DNA of 32,767 nt from Smittium culicis (lineage: Eukaryota > Kickxellomycota > Harpellomycetes > Harpellales > Legeriomycetaceae), in contig LSSN01001813.1 of the NCBI GenBank assembly GCA_001970855.1, positions 1 to 32,767 of the forward strand. Direction: 5' to 3'. This document shows, in pieces, positions 10,220-22,320 of the stretch. The notes below the pieces were generated by a model that saw nothing but the letters and a program-made list of their open reading frames with translations, made no database searches and was not told the DNA's origin. The translations under genes were made by a program, and so were the position numbers. Position 1 is the first letter of the stretch; each line of letters begins with the position of its first letter.

Positions 10220-10412
10220 TATTTGGGTGACTACTTCGAGGAGCGGAGCCTTTATCAGGATTTTCCTATTTAATAGAATTGCTTTAGTGCTAGGTTCGAT
10301 TAGAAAAGATTATCGAATGATTTCTTGATACTGCCAATAGATTTACCCTATTCAAATAAGCAAATAGAATTTCTTAGAAAAAAAGATCCGCTTCCCATAA
10401 GAATATCTCAGT
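10220..10412 (+). mobile_element. Family D MITE, about 193 bp
   Basis: Left end TATTTGGGTGACTACTTCGA followed by GGAGCGGAGCC; right end GATCCGCTTCCCATAAGAAT followed by ATCTCAG. The interior shares TTCAAATAAGCAAATAGAAT and TTTACCCTATT with the copy at 4978. Confidence 0.65.
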
Positions 10413-11762
10413 TAGAATTATAAAAAAGGAGCAAGTAATCCGGATAAAAAAACCAAATTTTGACAAAAATAATTGAAATCATCACAGAAAAACCTAGGGT
10501 CGATATCTTTTAGCGGATTATTTTAAAAAAATTTTAAATATGATTTACACAACAAATTATATTATCAATTACAAACTAGAATCTCAACAATAAGGTGTCT
10601 AGCTACACAGTTTCCAAAGGGGGATTTTTTGATAAAAAATTTGTTACAATCTAAAGTAATTGTGAGGTTTTTTTATTTAGACCTTCTTATACCAAAAAAT
10701 GATTATTGCTTTTTATAGACATGACATAGATTTCTATTATATAACCAAAGTTAAAAAAGATAAACCGAGTAATGGTGAATCATTTTATAGTAAATTGGTA
10801 TGAAGGGCACATCAAAATGAATTTAAAGTATAAAAAACGCGTACAGCATTTAAAGGAGGCATTAATAACAATAGCAGATATATCTATTTTATTTGGATGG
10901 AGTATGAAATGAATTCGATAGTTATCCGGCAGTCATAAGTTGTAGAGATCTGAGATCAATTATTAGATTCTAAAATTGACGAAACTTTTCTTGACAAATA
11001 ATAGATTTTCAACGACCTTTTTGTTTGGCAGAAAAATTGAGACCTACGTTATCTGAATGGGCTAATTGAATTCTTGAGTTCATATTTGCATACTTTTTTT
11101 TTGGATTGCACTTTCTCCAACAATATTGAATTTTTTATAAACCGTGTAAATCTGTGTTATTAGAAAAAATTTTTTTTTTTTAAGACAAGTGGATTGGAGA
11201 GCATTTTTATTAAATCATAAGATTGATTACTTTTTAATGACAAAGATGAAATCAAATTTTTATTATAAGAATAAGTTGCAAATAAGGGATTGAGGTATAA
11301 AAAAAACGAACAGAAAACAGATAATAATAAATTATAATTAGCTTAGTATGAAAAAGGGATAACATAACGGACTATATTTTCTTATTTTTATCAACACCGA
11401 AAATTATCGATTTATACAATCAATTTTTTTTAATATGTTGTACAGCTTTCAGAAGCATGTATACGTTTTCCTAAAAGGTGTATAATATGAGATTGATTCA
11501 AGACAATGATAAAACCAAAGTTTATTTATAGAAAATTTGAATTCGGAATAGTGCTCGATATTTTATCTAATTGTTTTAACTGCTTGAAAATACTTTATAG
11601 TTCATCTAAAATAAATGCGGCGCTGATAAATGGAGGTTATATATAATCTGCACCGCATTGAACACCTCAAAAAGAAAATTGCAAAAAAAACCTATTCCAT
11701 TAATCTCAGCCTTTGGATAAAGCGTATTTATGGAGCTTTGGTTAATTTAATCAATCTAGAAT
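10413..11762. other. Gene-free A+T-rich stretch
   Basis: No gene is supported. A 64-codon frame at 11630-11824 overlaps the start of a family E element and looks incidental. Confidence 0.45.
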
Positions 11763-12022
11763 ATATATGTGGGCGATTCTTAATGAAGAAATCATTTAAT
11801 AGCGAGAAGTACTCCAGTGAGTAAAATCGGATAAAAAATTTGGCCAATGAGTACAATCATTTCTTTTTTTTGTAGCAGTTAAAGACTTCAAAATTAAATG
11901 AATAAATAGATAAAATAGAATCGCATTTCAATTCTGCCAATAATATGTTAAATTAACGAATATCCAAGCCAATAAAAGTAAACCGCAACAAAGTACTCAT
12001 TTCGTTCAGAATCTCCCATATA
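11763..12022 (+). mobile_element. Family E MITE-like element, about 260 bp
   Basis: Left end TATATGTGGGCGATTCTTAA...GAAGTACTCC; the right end, reverse-complemented, reads TATATGGGAGATTCTGAACG...GAGTACTTTG, so the ends are imperfect inverted repeats of about 40 bp. The interior (GCAGTTAAAGACTTCAAAAT; CAATTCTGCCAATAAT; AACCGCAACA) is shared with the copy at 22933. No coding capacity. Superfamily unknown. Confidence 0.65.
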
Positions 12023-13795
12023 ATATTCCATGGTAAATAAAGTAGAAAGAAAGAGACACCTGGAACAAAATAAATAACCTTTGGTTTTCTATTGAGCCAG
12101 GCGGAAAAGTTAACTTTAACGACAGTTAAAAACACTTCCCTAACACCCGTCTCTTATTAAATTTAATCACTTTTTATCAATAACATATATTACGTTTTAT
12201 TAATACACTAACATAATAAATAAAAAAAAAAATAAAAATAAAGTAGAAAGCTAATAAAATAAATTCCGGAAGTAAATAACCCTTCCGAGAAATATAGCTG
12301 TTGTACTCTAATAGTATATAAAAACTGATTTAACTCTTTCCATTGTTTGTAAAATCGTGACAATAAAAAAGTAGACAATGATTACCTATATCGATCAATA
12401 AAATTTTACAATAGAATAAAATAATATCAGCTTATAGATTGTACAAACAGTCAAGAATGAATTATCATACTTTTTTTCATGTGACGATATATATTTCAGC
12501 ATGAAAAATTTATATTTTGAGTTGTCGAACAGAAAAAAACACAATTTGTATCAGAAATATAATGCTAGAGATATGGATTCAGCAAATAATGTTTATACAA
12601 AAAAAATTAATAAAAATGTAAGGTTATTCATATCTGTTATTGAGCCTTAGAAATTCAAAAAGGGAAATATTAAAAAAAAGAACATAATGAATGTAAAACC
12701 ATATCTGCGCACTTGACTAGAAGTGATTTATATTAAATTAAAGACAAGTTGTAAAAAAGATAATTCTGTGGCGACTTGTGATTTTCATTATAAAATTATA
12801 AAGCGAAAGATTTTGTATTGAGAGAAAGAGCAAAATATGTTGTATAAAAATTTTCAAGAGTTTCTTGATAAGGATGCTTTTAATAAATGCGGATCTCGGG
12901 AGAAAAAGGTTCTACGCGATGACTAATAAATTTAATATCATAACTAGATTCTAAGATGTTATAATGATTGTGTAGCTGCAAAATAAACTATTTAGTAAAT
13001 TAAATATCGATTGGAAAAATGAATGTGTGGTGATTTGCTGATAGTATCAATTCAAATATGCTCCCATAATTGCCGATAGATAAACACCGGGAGGTTTTTT
13101 TTTAATCGAAGTTATTTATAATAGTTAATATAAAATCAGGTTTTTTTTAATGACTATAAACAATAAGATTTATTTCAAGATTAAATGAAATAGTTTAGCA
13201 TTCTAAAAACAAGTATAGAAGTAAAACGATATTATCTTGTTTTCAATAACCCTTTGTAGGTAGGCGATCTTTATAAAAGATTGTGAATGATTTATTCAAT
13301 GGTGCTATTTATGAACACATTATGCTTGTTAAACAGCAAAAAAAAACTAATAGTTTAGATATTTTTAGAGCTGTATTAATAAATCATGCCTTTGTTGAAT
13401 GAATTCTTTAGGATAAAAACAATACTTTTGCATCTGAAACTGTTTTAATAGATTTTTCTTAACAATACAAAGTTAGTTGATAGGATTTAGCCCTGTTTAT
13501 GTAAAAAGGCTGAATTGATCTTGATTTCTTGCGTTTTTTTAAAAGAACTGACATCATCACACCTTGGGAATAATTTTTGTAAAACCGATTGTCATCTAAA
13601 AAAATTATCCGAAGGCTGAAGTACAGAAGAGTAGCCACATTATATACCTTTAATGTCCATTTATTAATATTTTACAAATTATGCTAGCTGCAGACATGAA
13701 TCTAAAACCAAGACCCAATAATTTTTCATATATAGTTATATAACAAGCCTTTTTAACAGTTGATTGATAATTCAGCATTGTCAAATGAAATATGT
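12023..13795. other. Gene-free A+T-rich stretch
   Basis: No gene or well-bounded repeat is recognised. A reading frame at 11953-12135 (minus) straddles the edge of the family E element and is not protein-like. Confidence 0.45.
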
Positions 13796-13995
13796 ATATG
13801 GGATAAACTTAGGGGAGACGGAACATTTTTTATTCGAAATTTTATTTGTATATATGTATTAGGTAAATCTATTGGTTGTATCAGGTAATTCGTTTGATGG
13901 CTAATTATAAAAATATTTAAAAACAAAAGTAAAGGCGATGTGTAGGAAATTTCTTAAAGGAAAAGTTCCACACCTTGAAGCAATCACTCTTATTC
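13796..13995 (-). mobile_element. Family D MITE, reverse copy, about 200 bp
   Basis: Starts ATATGGGATAAACTTAGGGG with GACGGAAC further in, which matches the reverse complement of the right end at 4978-5179. The far end GTTCCACACCTTGAAGCAAT matches the complement of the other end. Interior ATTAGGTAAATCTATTGGTT is the complement of the ACCAATGCCTTTACCTAAT block in the 4978 copy. Confidence 0.6.
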
Positions 13996-15276
13996 AATGT
14001 GGAAAGGGCAGCAAATAGACCATCAGAATAGCAAATGGAATGGATAACGATCAATCTTGGCTATTAGTATATACATAAATATAATAATAACAAAAGAAAA
14101 ATATCAATGCCTCTTGACAAGCATTTGTTATTGAGGGGGCTAAAAAACAGGCCACAATGAGGCATAAACCAGTTTTTTTGAATAGTTTATTATTATCAAA
14201 ATGGGTCAATGGTTGAGAGTTAACCAGATTATTTTATTATCAAGAGAATGTTTATCATTAGAGGATACATTTTATGATATAGAATGTGCTATATTTCCAA
14301 TCAATTAAAGCTTTCCATTTTATTTATATTGCTACTGAGAAGATCAAAAATAACCCAAAACCAGAAATTTTTTTTTAGGCAAACTTGAAAATTATTAGCC
14401 AGATTATAGACTTTTAAACACAATGTATAGATGCATTTGAATACTATTTTTATTTTTTCAGTAATTTCAGCTATCGATTTTGTATTGAAAAACTTATGAC
14501 GTCAAACAATTTTCTTTAAAGTTTTATAATATCGTGTGTTACTTTTTAGTTTAGTGTCATATATTTTTAATTATTTATCAACAAGGATAAATATTACCAG
14601 AAATAAATCGAATATGAAATTTATCGAGTAATTAGTAATGTAGGCTGCAAATATACGTTTTTTTGCTAATTTGTTATATTTTGGTAGAAATGGTACTGGT
14701 CATTACTTTAGATTGGTTTGGGCTGGACTGTGTGCGTTGAGGAATTAAACATGACCAACTAATAAAATATGAGCTCTTGTTCAGCGTTATTATTATTATT
14801 ATTTTTTTATTTGGTTGCAATTATATGATGCGTTTTTTGAGTAAGGCCAATGGCTAGTTTGTATAATTTAGCATAGGGTTTAATTTGACAGACAATTATT
14901 GTAGTGATATAAAGCCTTAGCCAATGGGTGCATTTGCTGAGCTTCCAATAAAATACTAAACGGGTTGTTTGCTTTTAAGCCATTAATTTTGCTTTTCAAT
15001 TCTAATTAACAGCTTTTATGTATATAGTCGCAGTTACAGCTAATCATAGAGTAAGATAGTAATTGGCTAAATCATAAAATGGAGGGCTGTTGTATAACGG
15101 AATAGCGGATTATCTAATGAGTGAAGAAGGATTTTTGAATTAGAGAATCAGAATTCTAGGATATATTGCCGCAGAATAAAAAGCTGCAGGCATTTGCCAA
15201 ATTAAATTAAGAGTATAAATTCAGCTCAAAAAATGCTATGGTAAGATTATGTAATTAATTATTAATTTGTTTTCAG
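13996..15276. other. Intergenic stretch with decayed coding-like traces at its right end
   Basis: From about 15080 to 15240 one plus-strand frame reads protein-like between stops (YNGIADYLMSEEGFLN, then ILGYIAAE, then KAAGICQIKLRV). It may be a decayed gene or exons that could not be joined. The rest, including a (TTA)n-like run near 14790-14808, shows nothing. Confidence 0.35.
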
Positions 15277-15382
15277 CATAGATTCTTCTGCTGGAAAAAG
15301 AAACATTGCGGTAATTTCGGCAATACGTCTTGCACAATTAGATAAAGATCGCCACAATAGAAGATATTCTGCCTATAAGTAA
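15277..15382 (+). CDS. Possible terminal exon of an unidentified gene
   Basis: After a pyrimidine-rich TTGTTTTCAG acceptor ending at 15276, a frame opens that reads IDSSAGKRNIAVISAIRL and RRYSAYK before TAA at 15380-15382. Codon use is balanced and more G+C-rich than the flanks, as in the velvet exons. A donor-like GTAAGA lies only 36 nt upstream (15241), directly after ATGCTATG; joining the two would give a 37-residue peptide. A 36-nt intron is very short and the upstream sequence has stops, so the gene may be truncated or dead. An overlapping frame (15342-15605) is open for 87 codons. The product is not recognised. It lies 557 bp upstream of the velvet start. Confidence 0.25.
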
Positions 15383-15605
15383 CAACAAAACCCACCATAC
15401 CTTCTTTTTGAGGACTGGTTTAGAACATGTGTCTGCATTTGAAAAAGCAGCCAATTTTGGCTTTGTTACTAAATTGGCGAGAATGTGTTCAAACGGCTTT
15501 TACCACATTTTTGTCGATGCTCGAGCGAGATTGCTGTACTCTAAACGCAATAACGGTCAAAATGTGACGCAAAATAAAGTCAAACAAAACTCCCTTAAAT
15601 GCTAA
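15342..15605 (+). CDS. Uncertain open frame, 87 codons, no recognised domain
   Basis: Open from 15342 to TAA at 15603-15605 with no ATG near its start (the first ATG codes for Met in LARMCSNGF). It overlaps the possible exon at 15277-15382 in another frame. Local base composition is less A+T-rich than usual here, which by itself lengthens open frames. The minus strand is also partly open. It may be upstream regulatory sequence of the velvet gene or a remnant exon; nothing in the translation points to a family. Confidence 0.15.
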   Translation: MKIATIEDILPISNNKTHHTFFLRTGLEHVSAFEKAANFGFVTKLARMCSNGFYHIFVDARARLLYSKRNNGQNVTQNKVKQNSLKC

Positions 15606-15805
15606 CTTTAGCCCTGTACAAATTTATATAAAATCAGCATAATCGCAAAATAGCTCCCAAAACTAACAATTTTTAATTAGGATCGTAATTGCGCAATACC
15701 ATTTTCTTTTTTTTTTTGGTCACATCCAGTACTCAGCATAAAAAACTCTTTTTTTTTTACTAGATTGGATGTTCACTTCGTTTATACAACCCAACATAAT
15801 AAAAT

Positions 15806-15822
15806 TTATATATAAACAGCCT
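15806..15822 (+). promoter_or_regulatory. Possible TATA element upstream of the velvet gene
   Basis: TTTATATATAAACAG lies about 120 bp before the velvet ATG. In sequence this A+T-rich such a match is weak evidence. Confidence 0.25.
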
Positions 15823-15938
15823 TAATAGATCACAATTCGTTACAAAACAAGGTTTAATCACAGGATCATTGCTATTTTTGCTTTTATATCGTCATAAATT
15901 TACTATACAATTAAATATCTCTAATAAGTATCGATAAA

Positions 15939-17217
15939 ATGCTGGGGAATATCAGCGACTTTATATCTGACAATAAAGAGGTTGAGGACTTTCTATTAAA
16001 TATACAGAACAGGTAAGATAACTATCTATTTAAAATGGACACTAGAGTAATAATAATTTTAGTTTTAGCGCCCCTAAATTTTTTATACTTTACCTATTTA
16101 TTTGCTTCATTTTTTAACAACAGTTTAACAAACAACAATATATAGCAATACTAATGAATACAAATATGAACTTGAAATAATCCAGCAACCCATTAGAGCT
16201 AGGATGTGCGGGTTTGGAAATAAGGTAATGTTCATATCTCTTAGCAACCTTAGATCCAAATAGAAAACTTAATCACAAATATTTAAAAAAAATTTTCTGC
16301 ATATATTTGAACAGGACAGAAGACCGTGTACACCGCCTCCGATACTAAAACTCACTGTAAGAGATAAGAATAACAACGAAGTAGATCCTAGGTACTAATT
16401 TTCTTTAATAGAAAGATTTCAATATTAAAATACCTTAACATTTTAAGCACCCGTAGATGCATCTTTGTTTTTTAACTAGTGAAAAATCTTTTATCTCATT
16501 AGGACGCTAGACGTTAGTTTTTACATGGCGATAGCAAGCTTGACATCCAGTGACGGTATGCATGATATCGATTTAGTAAAGCATAAGGTAATGGATACCA
16601 GTACGAAAAACCAACCATACGGTTCTAATAATAATACAGATGAATACTCAGTCTCGGAAAATGAATCTGATGATAGGAATTTTGTAATCCATCCCGAAGA
16701 TTTCTTTAGGATGCACTCTGTCGAGAAGGGGGTAAAGCGAGATCAATATTTGAAAATTCTAGTAGGAAATACAGTCTCAACAGCGTCAGTTCTGTTTGAT
16801 CTCAATGGCGATCCTGGAATATTCTTTATCTTTTACGACTTATCAATACGAAAAGACGGGAAGTTTAAGCTAAAATTCTCATTTTTTACTCTGCAATGGT
16901 AAAAGATTCTCTAATATTATGGCAATTCCTATTAAAATTTAGTACAATTTATACTTACGGTTTTATATTTATATTTTTAGCGGGGATATGATTAACAACG
17001 CACAGACAAAAATAAGATCAAAAGTGTATTCAGACACAATATCTGTCTATACAGCAAGGGCATTTCCCGGAATGCTAGGTACTCACTTGGAATACTTGAT
17101 CATTCTAGCATAAATTAACATACGATTAAATTTTCATTAATTTAAATTTTAATAGAATCGACAGAGCTTTCTCACCATTTTTCAAGGCAAGGAGTAAAAA
17201 TACCAGCAAGAAAATAA
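15939..17217 (+). CDS. Velvet-domain transcriptional regulator, VelB-like, six exons, 261 aa
   Basis: Exons: 15939-16012, 16146-16224, 16315-16391, 16503-16898, 16981-17078, 17156-17217. The spliced length is 786 nt, in frame throughout, stop TAA at 17215-17217. All five introns (133, 90, 111, 82 and 77 nt) run GT...AG. Velvet signatures appear in order: YELEIIQQPIRARMCGFGNK (32-51), DRRPCTPPPILKL (52-64), LDVSFYM (79-85), a poorly conserved acidic insert (~100-150), LVGNTVSTASVLFDLNGDPG (~166-185), FFIFYDLSIRKDGKFKLKF (~187-205), FPGM (237-240), ESTELSHHFSRQGVKIPARK to the C-terminus. Velvet proteins are fungal DNA-binding regulators that dimerise (VeA, VelB, VosA, VelC) and control development, spore formation and secondary metabolism in the nucleus. 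A domain reaching the very C-terminus with an insert inside it suggests VelB, but the paralogue assignment is inference. The N-terminus is short, so an earlier exon cannot be excluded. AATAAA overlaps the stop (17213-17218). Confidence 0.93.
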
Positions 17218-17218
17218 A
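17213..17218 (+). promoter_or_regulatory. Possible polyadenylation signal overlapping the velvet stop codon
   Basis: AATAAA contains the TAA stop. It is a perfect match to the canonical signal, but such hexamers are frequent in A+T-rich DNA. Confidence 0.3.
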
Positions 17219-17896
17219 ATCTGTTGTACCCGAAATTCTATCAAATTAGAAAAGCAAAACAAACAGCTAAAAATTAAAAATGCAGCTTACCCAACCGCTG
17301 TTAATTGTTATAGAGCCCTCAGCTTTCAGTTACTGAATAAGAAAAAGGAGATGGCTCGCAAATATTCATAGATACATTTGTGTATTCTTTGATCAATAAC
17401 CGTACGTAATGGAGTTCCTATTGTAATATAACAATGGCCAGTTTATTGCCACAAAGTTATCAATTAATAATTTTGAAAATTAACGTTGTTTTTTTTTTTT
17501 TTTTCATTTTTACAGTAACAAAAAAAAGTTAGAAATGTAGATGTAGTGGATTTCACTCCGCTCCGTTCGGCGTTTCTATTTTTTTTTTTTTTTGGCGTCG
17601 ATTCTAATAAATATATTGTTATTGTCTATAAAATATTGTATTTTAAAGTGATTTGATTACCGGAGCTTCTATTGTTTTTTTGTGTAATTTATAAAATTCA
17701 AAAAGAAAAATTAATTTTAATTGGTTCATTATAAAAGTAAACTTTAGATCGCCACTCAATATCTGTACATTCTTTAAATCCGACATATATGGCTAAATTC
17801 CTGGGAGAGAATACTATAAGGTCTGTGGTGTCGAAGCAGCAAAAAAAAAAAAAAACACATACACTCAGGTACTACTATTATTTAGATGATCTTTAA

Positions 17897-18193
17897 ATGA
17901 TTTGGAATGCATTTACCTACATATTATCATGTGTTCGCCATAAAGGCATTACATTAACAAAATTGTATGTTGGAGTGAAGGTTGGCGGGTGGGGGTCAGG
18001 GGATATGGTGACTAGGTAAAATATATTTATGAAATTGTTGAAATAAAAAAATATGCGCAAACTCCATCTTTAAATATATCTTTAGTAATCAAATAGCATG
18101 GATTAGTTATTGATGACTCACCCCCTCCTTCCTATTTTTTTTCCTCATAGGGCTACTTTCGTCAGTTTATTTGGCGCAATCAGTGACGTGTAA
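17897..18193 (+). CDS. Possible short two-exon gene, 53 aa, function unknown
   Basis: Exon 17897-18015 (ATG preceded by an in-frame TAA) and exon 18151-18193, separated by a 135-nt intron that starts GTAAAA and ends in a strong pyrimidine tract plus TTCCTCATAG. The junction keeps frame (AG|G, Arg). The reading goes through TKLYVGVKVGGWGSGDMVT and ATFVSLFGAISDV to TAA. The intron matches velvet intron 1 in size, and the composition is far more G+C-rich than the flanks. A third open piece at 17789-17875 (MAKFLGENTIRSVVSKQQ, then a lysine run from a 15-A tract) ends at AG|GTACT but does not join in frame by an obvious acceptor. No family is recognised. It may be a real small gene, the 3' exons of a larger one, or chance. 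Confidence 0.25.
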
Positions 18194-21100
18194 AAATTGC
18201 TAATATTAGAAACAAGGTTTATTAGTTGCAACTGATTTACCTATAATTCCTAAATTTAACTAAGAGAATATACTAAATGCTCTTAGATCAATTATTATTG
18301 AAATTTTGCGTTACCTGTTAGGTTCAAATTGTGCGTTTATTAAATCCATGTTCTTTTCAATTTTTTACTGGGTTTCGTAGATTCTTTTTATTTTTTATTT
18401 GTGTTTAGTGCCATTATTAAATCAAGTCTGTATTACCAAAGAGCTAATTAGTCATGCAGGTGCAGAATTTAGCTTCGATGGGCTTTAGTATAGTAGTAGA
18501 ATTTTACATAAGATTCTAGTACTTGGGTTTAGTGTCACATTCGCATGTATAAACCATGGCCAATAACTATATGTCAGATAATTACTAAAAGAGGCTTTAC
18601 ACTGTTTTTGAATTTAAACTGGATATATATTATTCCCAGACACATTAGTTTTCACAAAGATAACTATATACTTTGAAAAGGCAGTCAGAAAATCAGCCTA
18701 AAAGCAAAAAAAATCGGTTCGGAGCGTTTAACACTGGCATGAAGAAATAAAGCCCAAATTGATAATTTAGAGTAATTTATTGTTTCAAGCGACGCTTTTA
18801 GTCTTTTCTGGGAATTGGTAAAACTCGAACCAATTACTACCACACGTCAAACGAATATAATACAAAAATTACCTGCTTTTATTTTTACACTAGTTCAGAT
18901 ATCCTAGTGTATATATATATTATTTTCTTCATGATTTATGAATTACTGGCATGAAAAAATGCCCAATAATACCCCTGCCGATACCTCATAACAAAAAATC
19001 ATTAAAAATACAGTCTAATGGTCCAGTTCTATATCCCTTACCTATATGTATTTTTGTCTATTCCTAGAATGGCATAGACAAAAAAAAAAATACAATTAAA
19101 AATAAACTTTTTGGAATTGCTACCATTTCAAGACCCTTATTAGGAATACATAAATATGACTGGCAGATACATCAAACCCAATAAAAAACAATCAGGCCAC
19201 ATACTTTGTATGTACAAGTATAAATATAGTTGGTTAATAGTATTAAAGAATTAATTCTTTCATATAACTTATTCGATTCTAAAAATCATTTTAGATATTG
19301 ACCAAAAATATCTATTTACTCGACCCACTTTTTCTTGAACAGGACTCTAAATACGCCCTAAAATATTAGAGACAGTGAATTAATGTAAATATTCTGAGAG
19401 GAAATATTTCAGTTCCCGCAAAGCATACTTAATCGATGGAGATTTCTAGTAGCATTTGATAAAAAAAAGCAGTCCCAAATAAAACTAATTAAATGATACT
19501 TTTACTTTAATTCAGTTTAATTATTATGAGAAAAAGTGAACGCTACTTTGATTGCAATACCTCTTGTGCCAAAAATTTGGTCATTTATTATGCTTAGTGA
19601 ACTCTTTCTCGTATTGGTTTTGGAAAGGTTGGAACTTTTCTAGATGGTATCGTCAATTTATCAAAAAGGTCAAATAAGAAACGAATATAAACAAGCGCTT
19701 CAGCTATAAATGCTTAACATCTAATTTTACAATATTTACTGGCTAAATGTTTTATTCTTGTTGATAATTCATAAGGATTGTAAGATGTGCGAAAATTAAA
19801 AACACTAGGTTATCAGGAATTAATTTAATTAGGTTTAAACTGGCTTAAATAATTACACCATTTATTATTCAACTTCATTTATTCGCTCTAATGAGTGGTT
19901 TGTCTATAAATAGAGAATAAAAAAAGTATACAACACATAAAATATTTTGTATATTTACGGAGCCATTTTTTCGGACCTAATCACTTTATGAATAATTTTA
20001 CAATTGGTAGGTGTAATTTATCAGTTTAAAAAATGATATTATGTGCTACTTGACAATATCTTCCTTTTTGAGAATTCTTGGATTACTATTATGGCTAAAT
20101 TGACTGTTGATAGATTCAATTATTCGTTCATAAACTGCGATCTTATTAATTCGAAAATATATTTACGTAATCACTGTACTAGTCTTGATCTCCGAAATAA
20201 TCAAATACAACGATTGGTCATTTTATATTATTCCAATTATTATTAAACTATGGCAATTAAGTAAACTCTTTTATGAATATTTTATTAAATAACATTCTAA
20301 TTTAACCAGAGTTATTATCGCAAATGATTTGTTATATATGCTGGTATCATTAGTCGCTTATAGGCTGCGAAATGATTGTTTCTGGATGACTATTTAATCT
20401 TCTATTCCCAATTACTTTTTTTAGCGCTGTTTTCGTATCTAATTCAATCTAGCCACATTTTAAACTCTCCCACAGTTTCAATAATCTATAAAGAATTATT
20501 ACTTGCTTGGTAATAGATCTTGAAAGTTTTTGTTTAGCAAAAATACAAATTTCCCATAAAAGTCTAAATTCAAAAGAAAAAAAGTTCGTAATTAGTTTTT
20601 CTTGTTTTAAAAACCACCTTTAACTAAATACACCTGAAAAATATTTATGCAATTTATTAGATTGAGAATATTGCTTTCTCCAATAAATATTCTCATTTCA
20701 TAAAGTTAATTCATTTAAAGCCTATAATACGGCAAATTAAATAAAATATAACTACGTACCTGCGTCAATCGCTCAATTTAAATATCAGTCTGCCATAAAT
20801 TTCATTTTTCCAATTAGTAAAATATAAAAGTAGGTTATTTAATGTTTTAAGAAGTACACAACTGATACTTTCCATCCGTTTACTTTTGTACATATCAACT
20901 ATTATTATTTTATTATTTGATTCAGCTGCTTTGTTAGGCTATTTTACAAATGATTATAAGATCTAGTTATATGATTCAAATCTACTAAATCTTGCCTTTT
21001 ATTCAGTTAAAAATAAATTACTGTCATGAGATGATTAAAGAGCCTAAGATTTGTTTTTATTTAAAGAAACTCATAATCTTTTGCATTTTAAAGTGTAACG

Positions 21101-22044
21101 AAGAATACTATGATTATTCCAGCAAATTATAGACCATTACTAATACCAAATTTCTACATAAATTGCTATCGAAACTTACTCCCATATAATATAAATATAC
21201 GTAAAAACTACCCAATATCTACCAGCGAATAATATTCAGCTTTGTCAAAGATTTTTTTTTTCGAAACCATTGAGTAAGGTCAGTTTAAATTAATTTGATA
21301 CTATACGATTTATAATTTTAAAACGATAAGCTCCCGAAAGAAACTTATAAAAGTCAAAAGCGGGTTTATAATTTACTGAAAAGATTCATCTGAATTAAAA
21401 TTTATTATTCGTTTTGATACACATTCTATTTAGAAGTGTGAAACGTCTAAATATACACAAGTATTTATAATGAATACTAATAAATTTATTTTTCGTCAAA
21501 GATATAATATTTTCGAAGTATACATAATTGGAATATAGCTATTTTTAGAAATTTTTATTATGAGTATCAAAACAGATACTTAACTCGCTCTGAAAGGAAA
21601 ACATTTTATAAACTTAAATGCACTTGAAATACTTGAGATTATTAATTTGCAAACTAAAAAATGAAAAACCAGTTAATTCCAAACAGGAAATGTTCAATGA
21701 TCCATTAATATGTACTAAAAAAATAAACAGTGCTTTTATAATAGTAAATACGAGTTGCATTTGGGGTAGGAGATTCATAATATTTAAAATCATATAACAA
21801 ATCAAGAATTGTTAAATACTATTTATTTTTTTATAGGTTTAATTCGATTTATTTTTTTCAGTAGTGTTGTTCATGGACTATTATCCTCCATTTTCCAATA
21901 TTTTAAACAAAGTAAATATTTTACATCAAATAATATACATTACTTGATTCATTACCCAATAAATTATAAGAATTTTCTCATTAATTATTTTATCATTTGC
22001 ATCTAACATGGGTGACTAAACGAACGAAACACTTAGTTGAAGTT
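18194..22044. other. Long gene-free A+T-rich stretch
   Basis: No gene is supported over 3.8 kb. Short frames at 20043-20246 and 21614-22006 have the composition of translated A+T-rich filler. A minus-strand frame around 18675-18840 is open for about 54 codons without a start or recognisable motif. No bounded repeats were identified. Confidence 0.45.
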
Positions 22045-22320
22045 AAAAAGAGTTGCTTTCTGTGTTGATTAGTTCTTCCCAAGAACTATAAATGATGTTT
22101 AATTATTAATATTATGGTATGAGATCAATCATTATTAATGCAACTGTTAATGAGAAGTGAGACCAAGGTTCCTAGAATCTTGGACTCGAATATTTAAATA
22201 CTAAAATATCTCAAAGAGATACAATAATTGAAGCAGCATAACCAATAGGCTAACTATGCTTATCAAGCAACATTATTGGCTATATAAAAACAAAAGTGTA
22301 ATGTAAATACACTTACACTT
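22045..22320 (+). repeat. 280-bp dispersed repeat, copy 1 (possible solo LTR)
   Basis: Aligns with the reverse complement of 28903-29183 over its whole length. Shared blocks: TTAGTTCTTCCCAAGAACTA, TTAATGCAACTGTTAA, TTGGACTCGAATATTTAAAT, CAGCATAACCAATAG and ATTATTGGCTATATA. It contains an internal palindrome (TAGTTCTT CCC AAGAACTA) near 22069-22087, a TATA-like GGCTATATAAAAAC near 22279 and a terminal AAGTGTAA...TTACACTT. A TGTTG start lies at 22061, as in Ty1/copia LTRs, but the homology begins about 15 bp earlier and no CA end or target duplication is clear. So LTR origin is only a possibility. Confidence 0.6.

Noticed and set aside
12321..12345. TTAACTCTTTCCATTG, similar to a family A left end
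   Set aside because: No matching right end or family interior follows within 200 bp.
13246..13275. ATAACCCTTTGTAGG, a possible TTAA element start
   Set aside because: Flank and end are both imperfect and no inverted partner was found at the expected distance.
18805..18845. Minus-strand GGTTCGAG resembling a tRNA T-loop (B box)
   Set aside because: It is part of a simple palindrome (AATTGGT...ACCAATT); no A box, anticodon arm or acceptor stem can be fitted around it.
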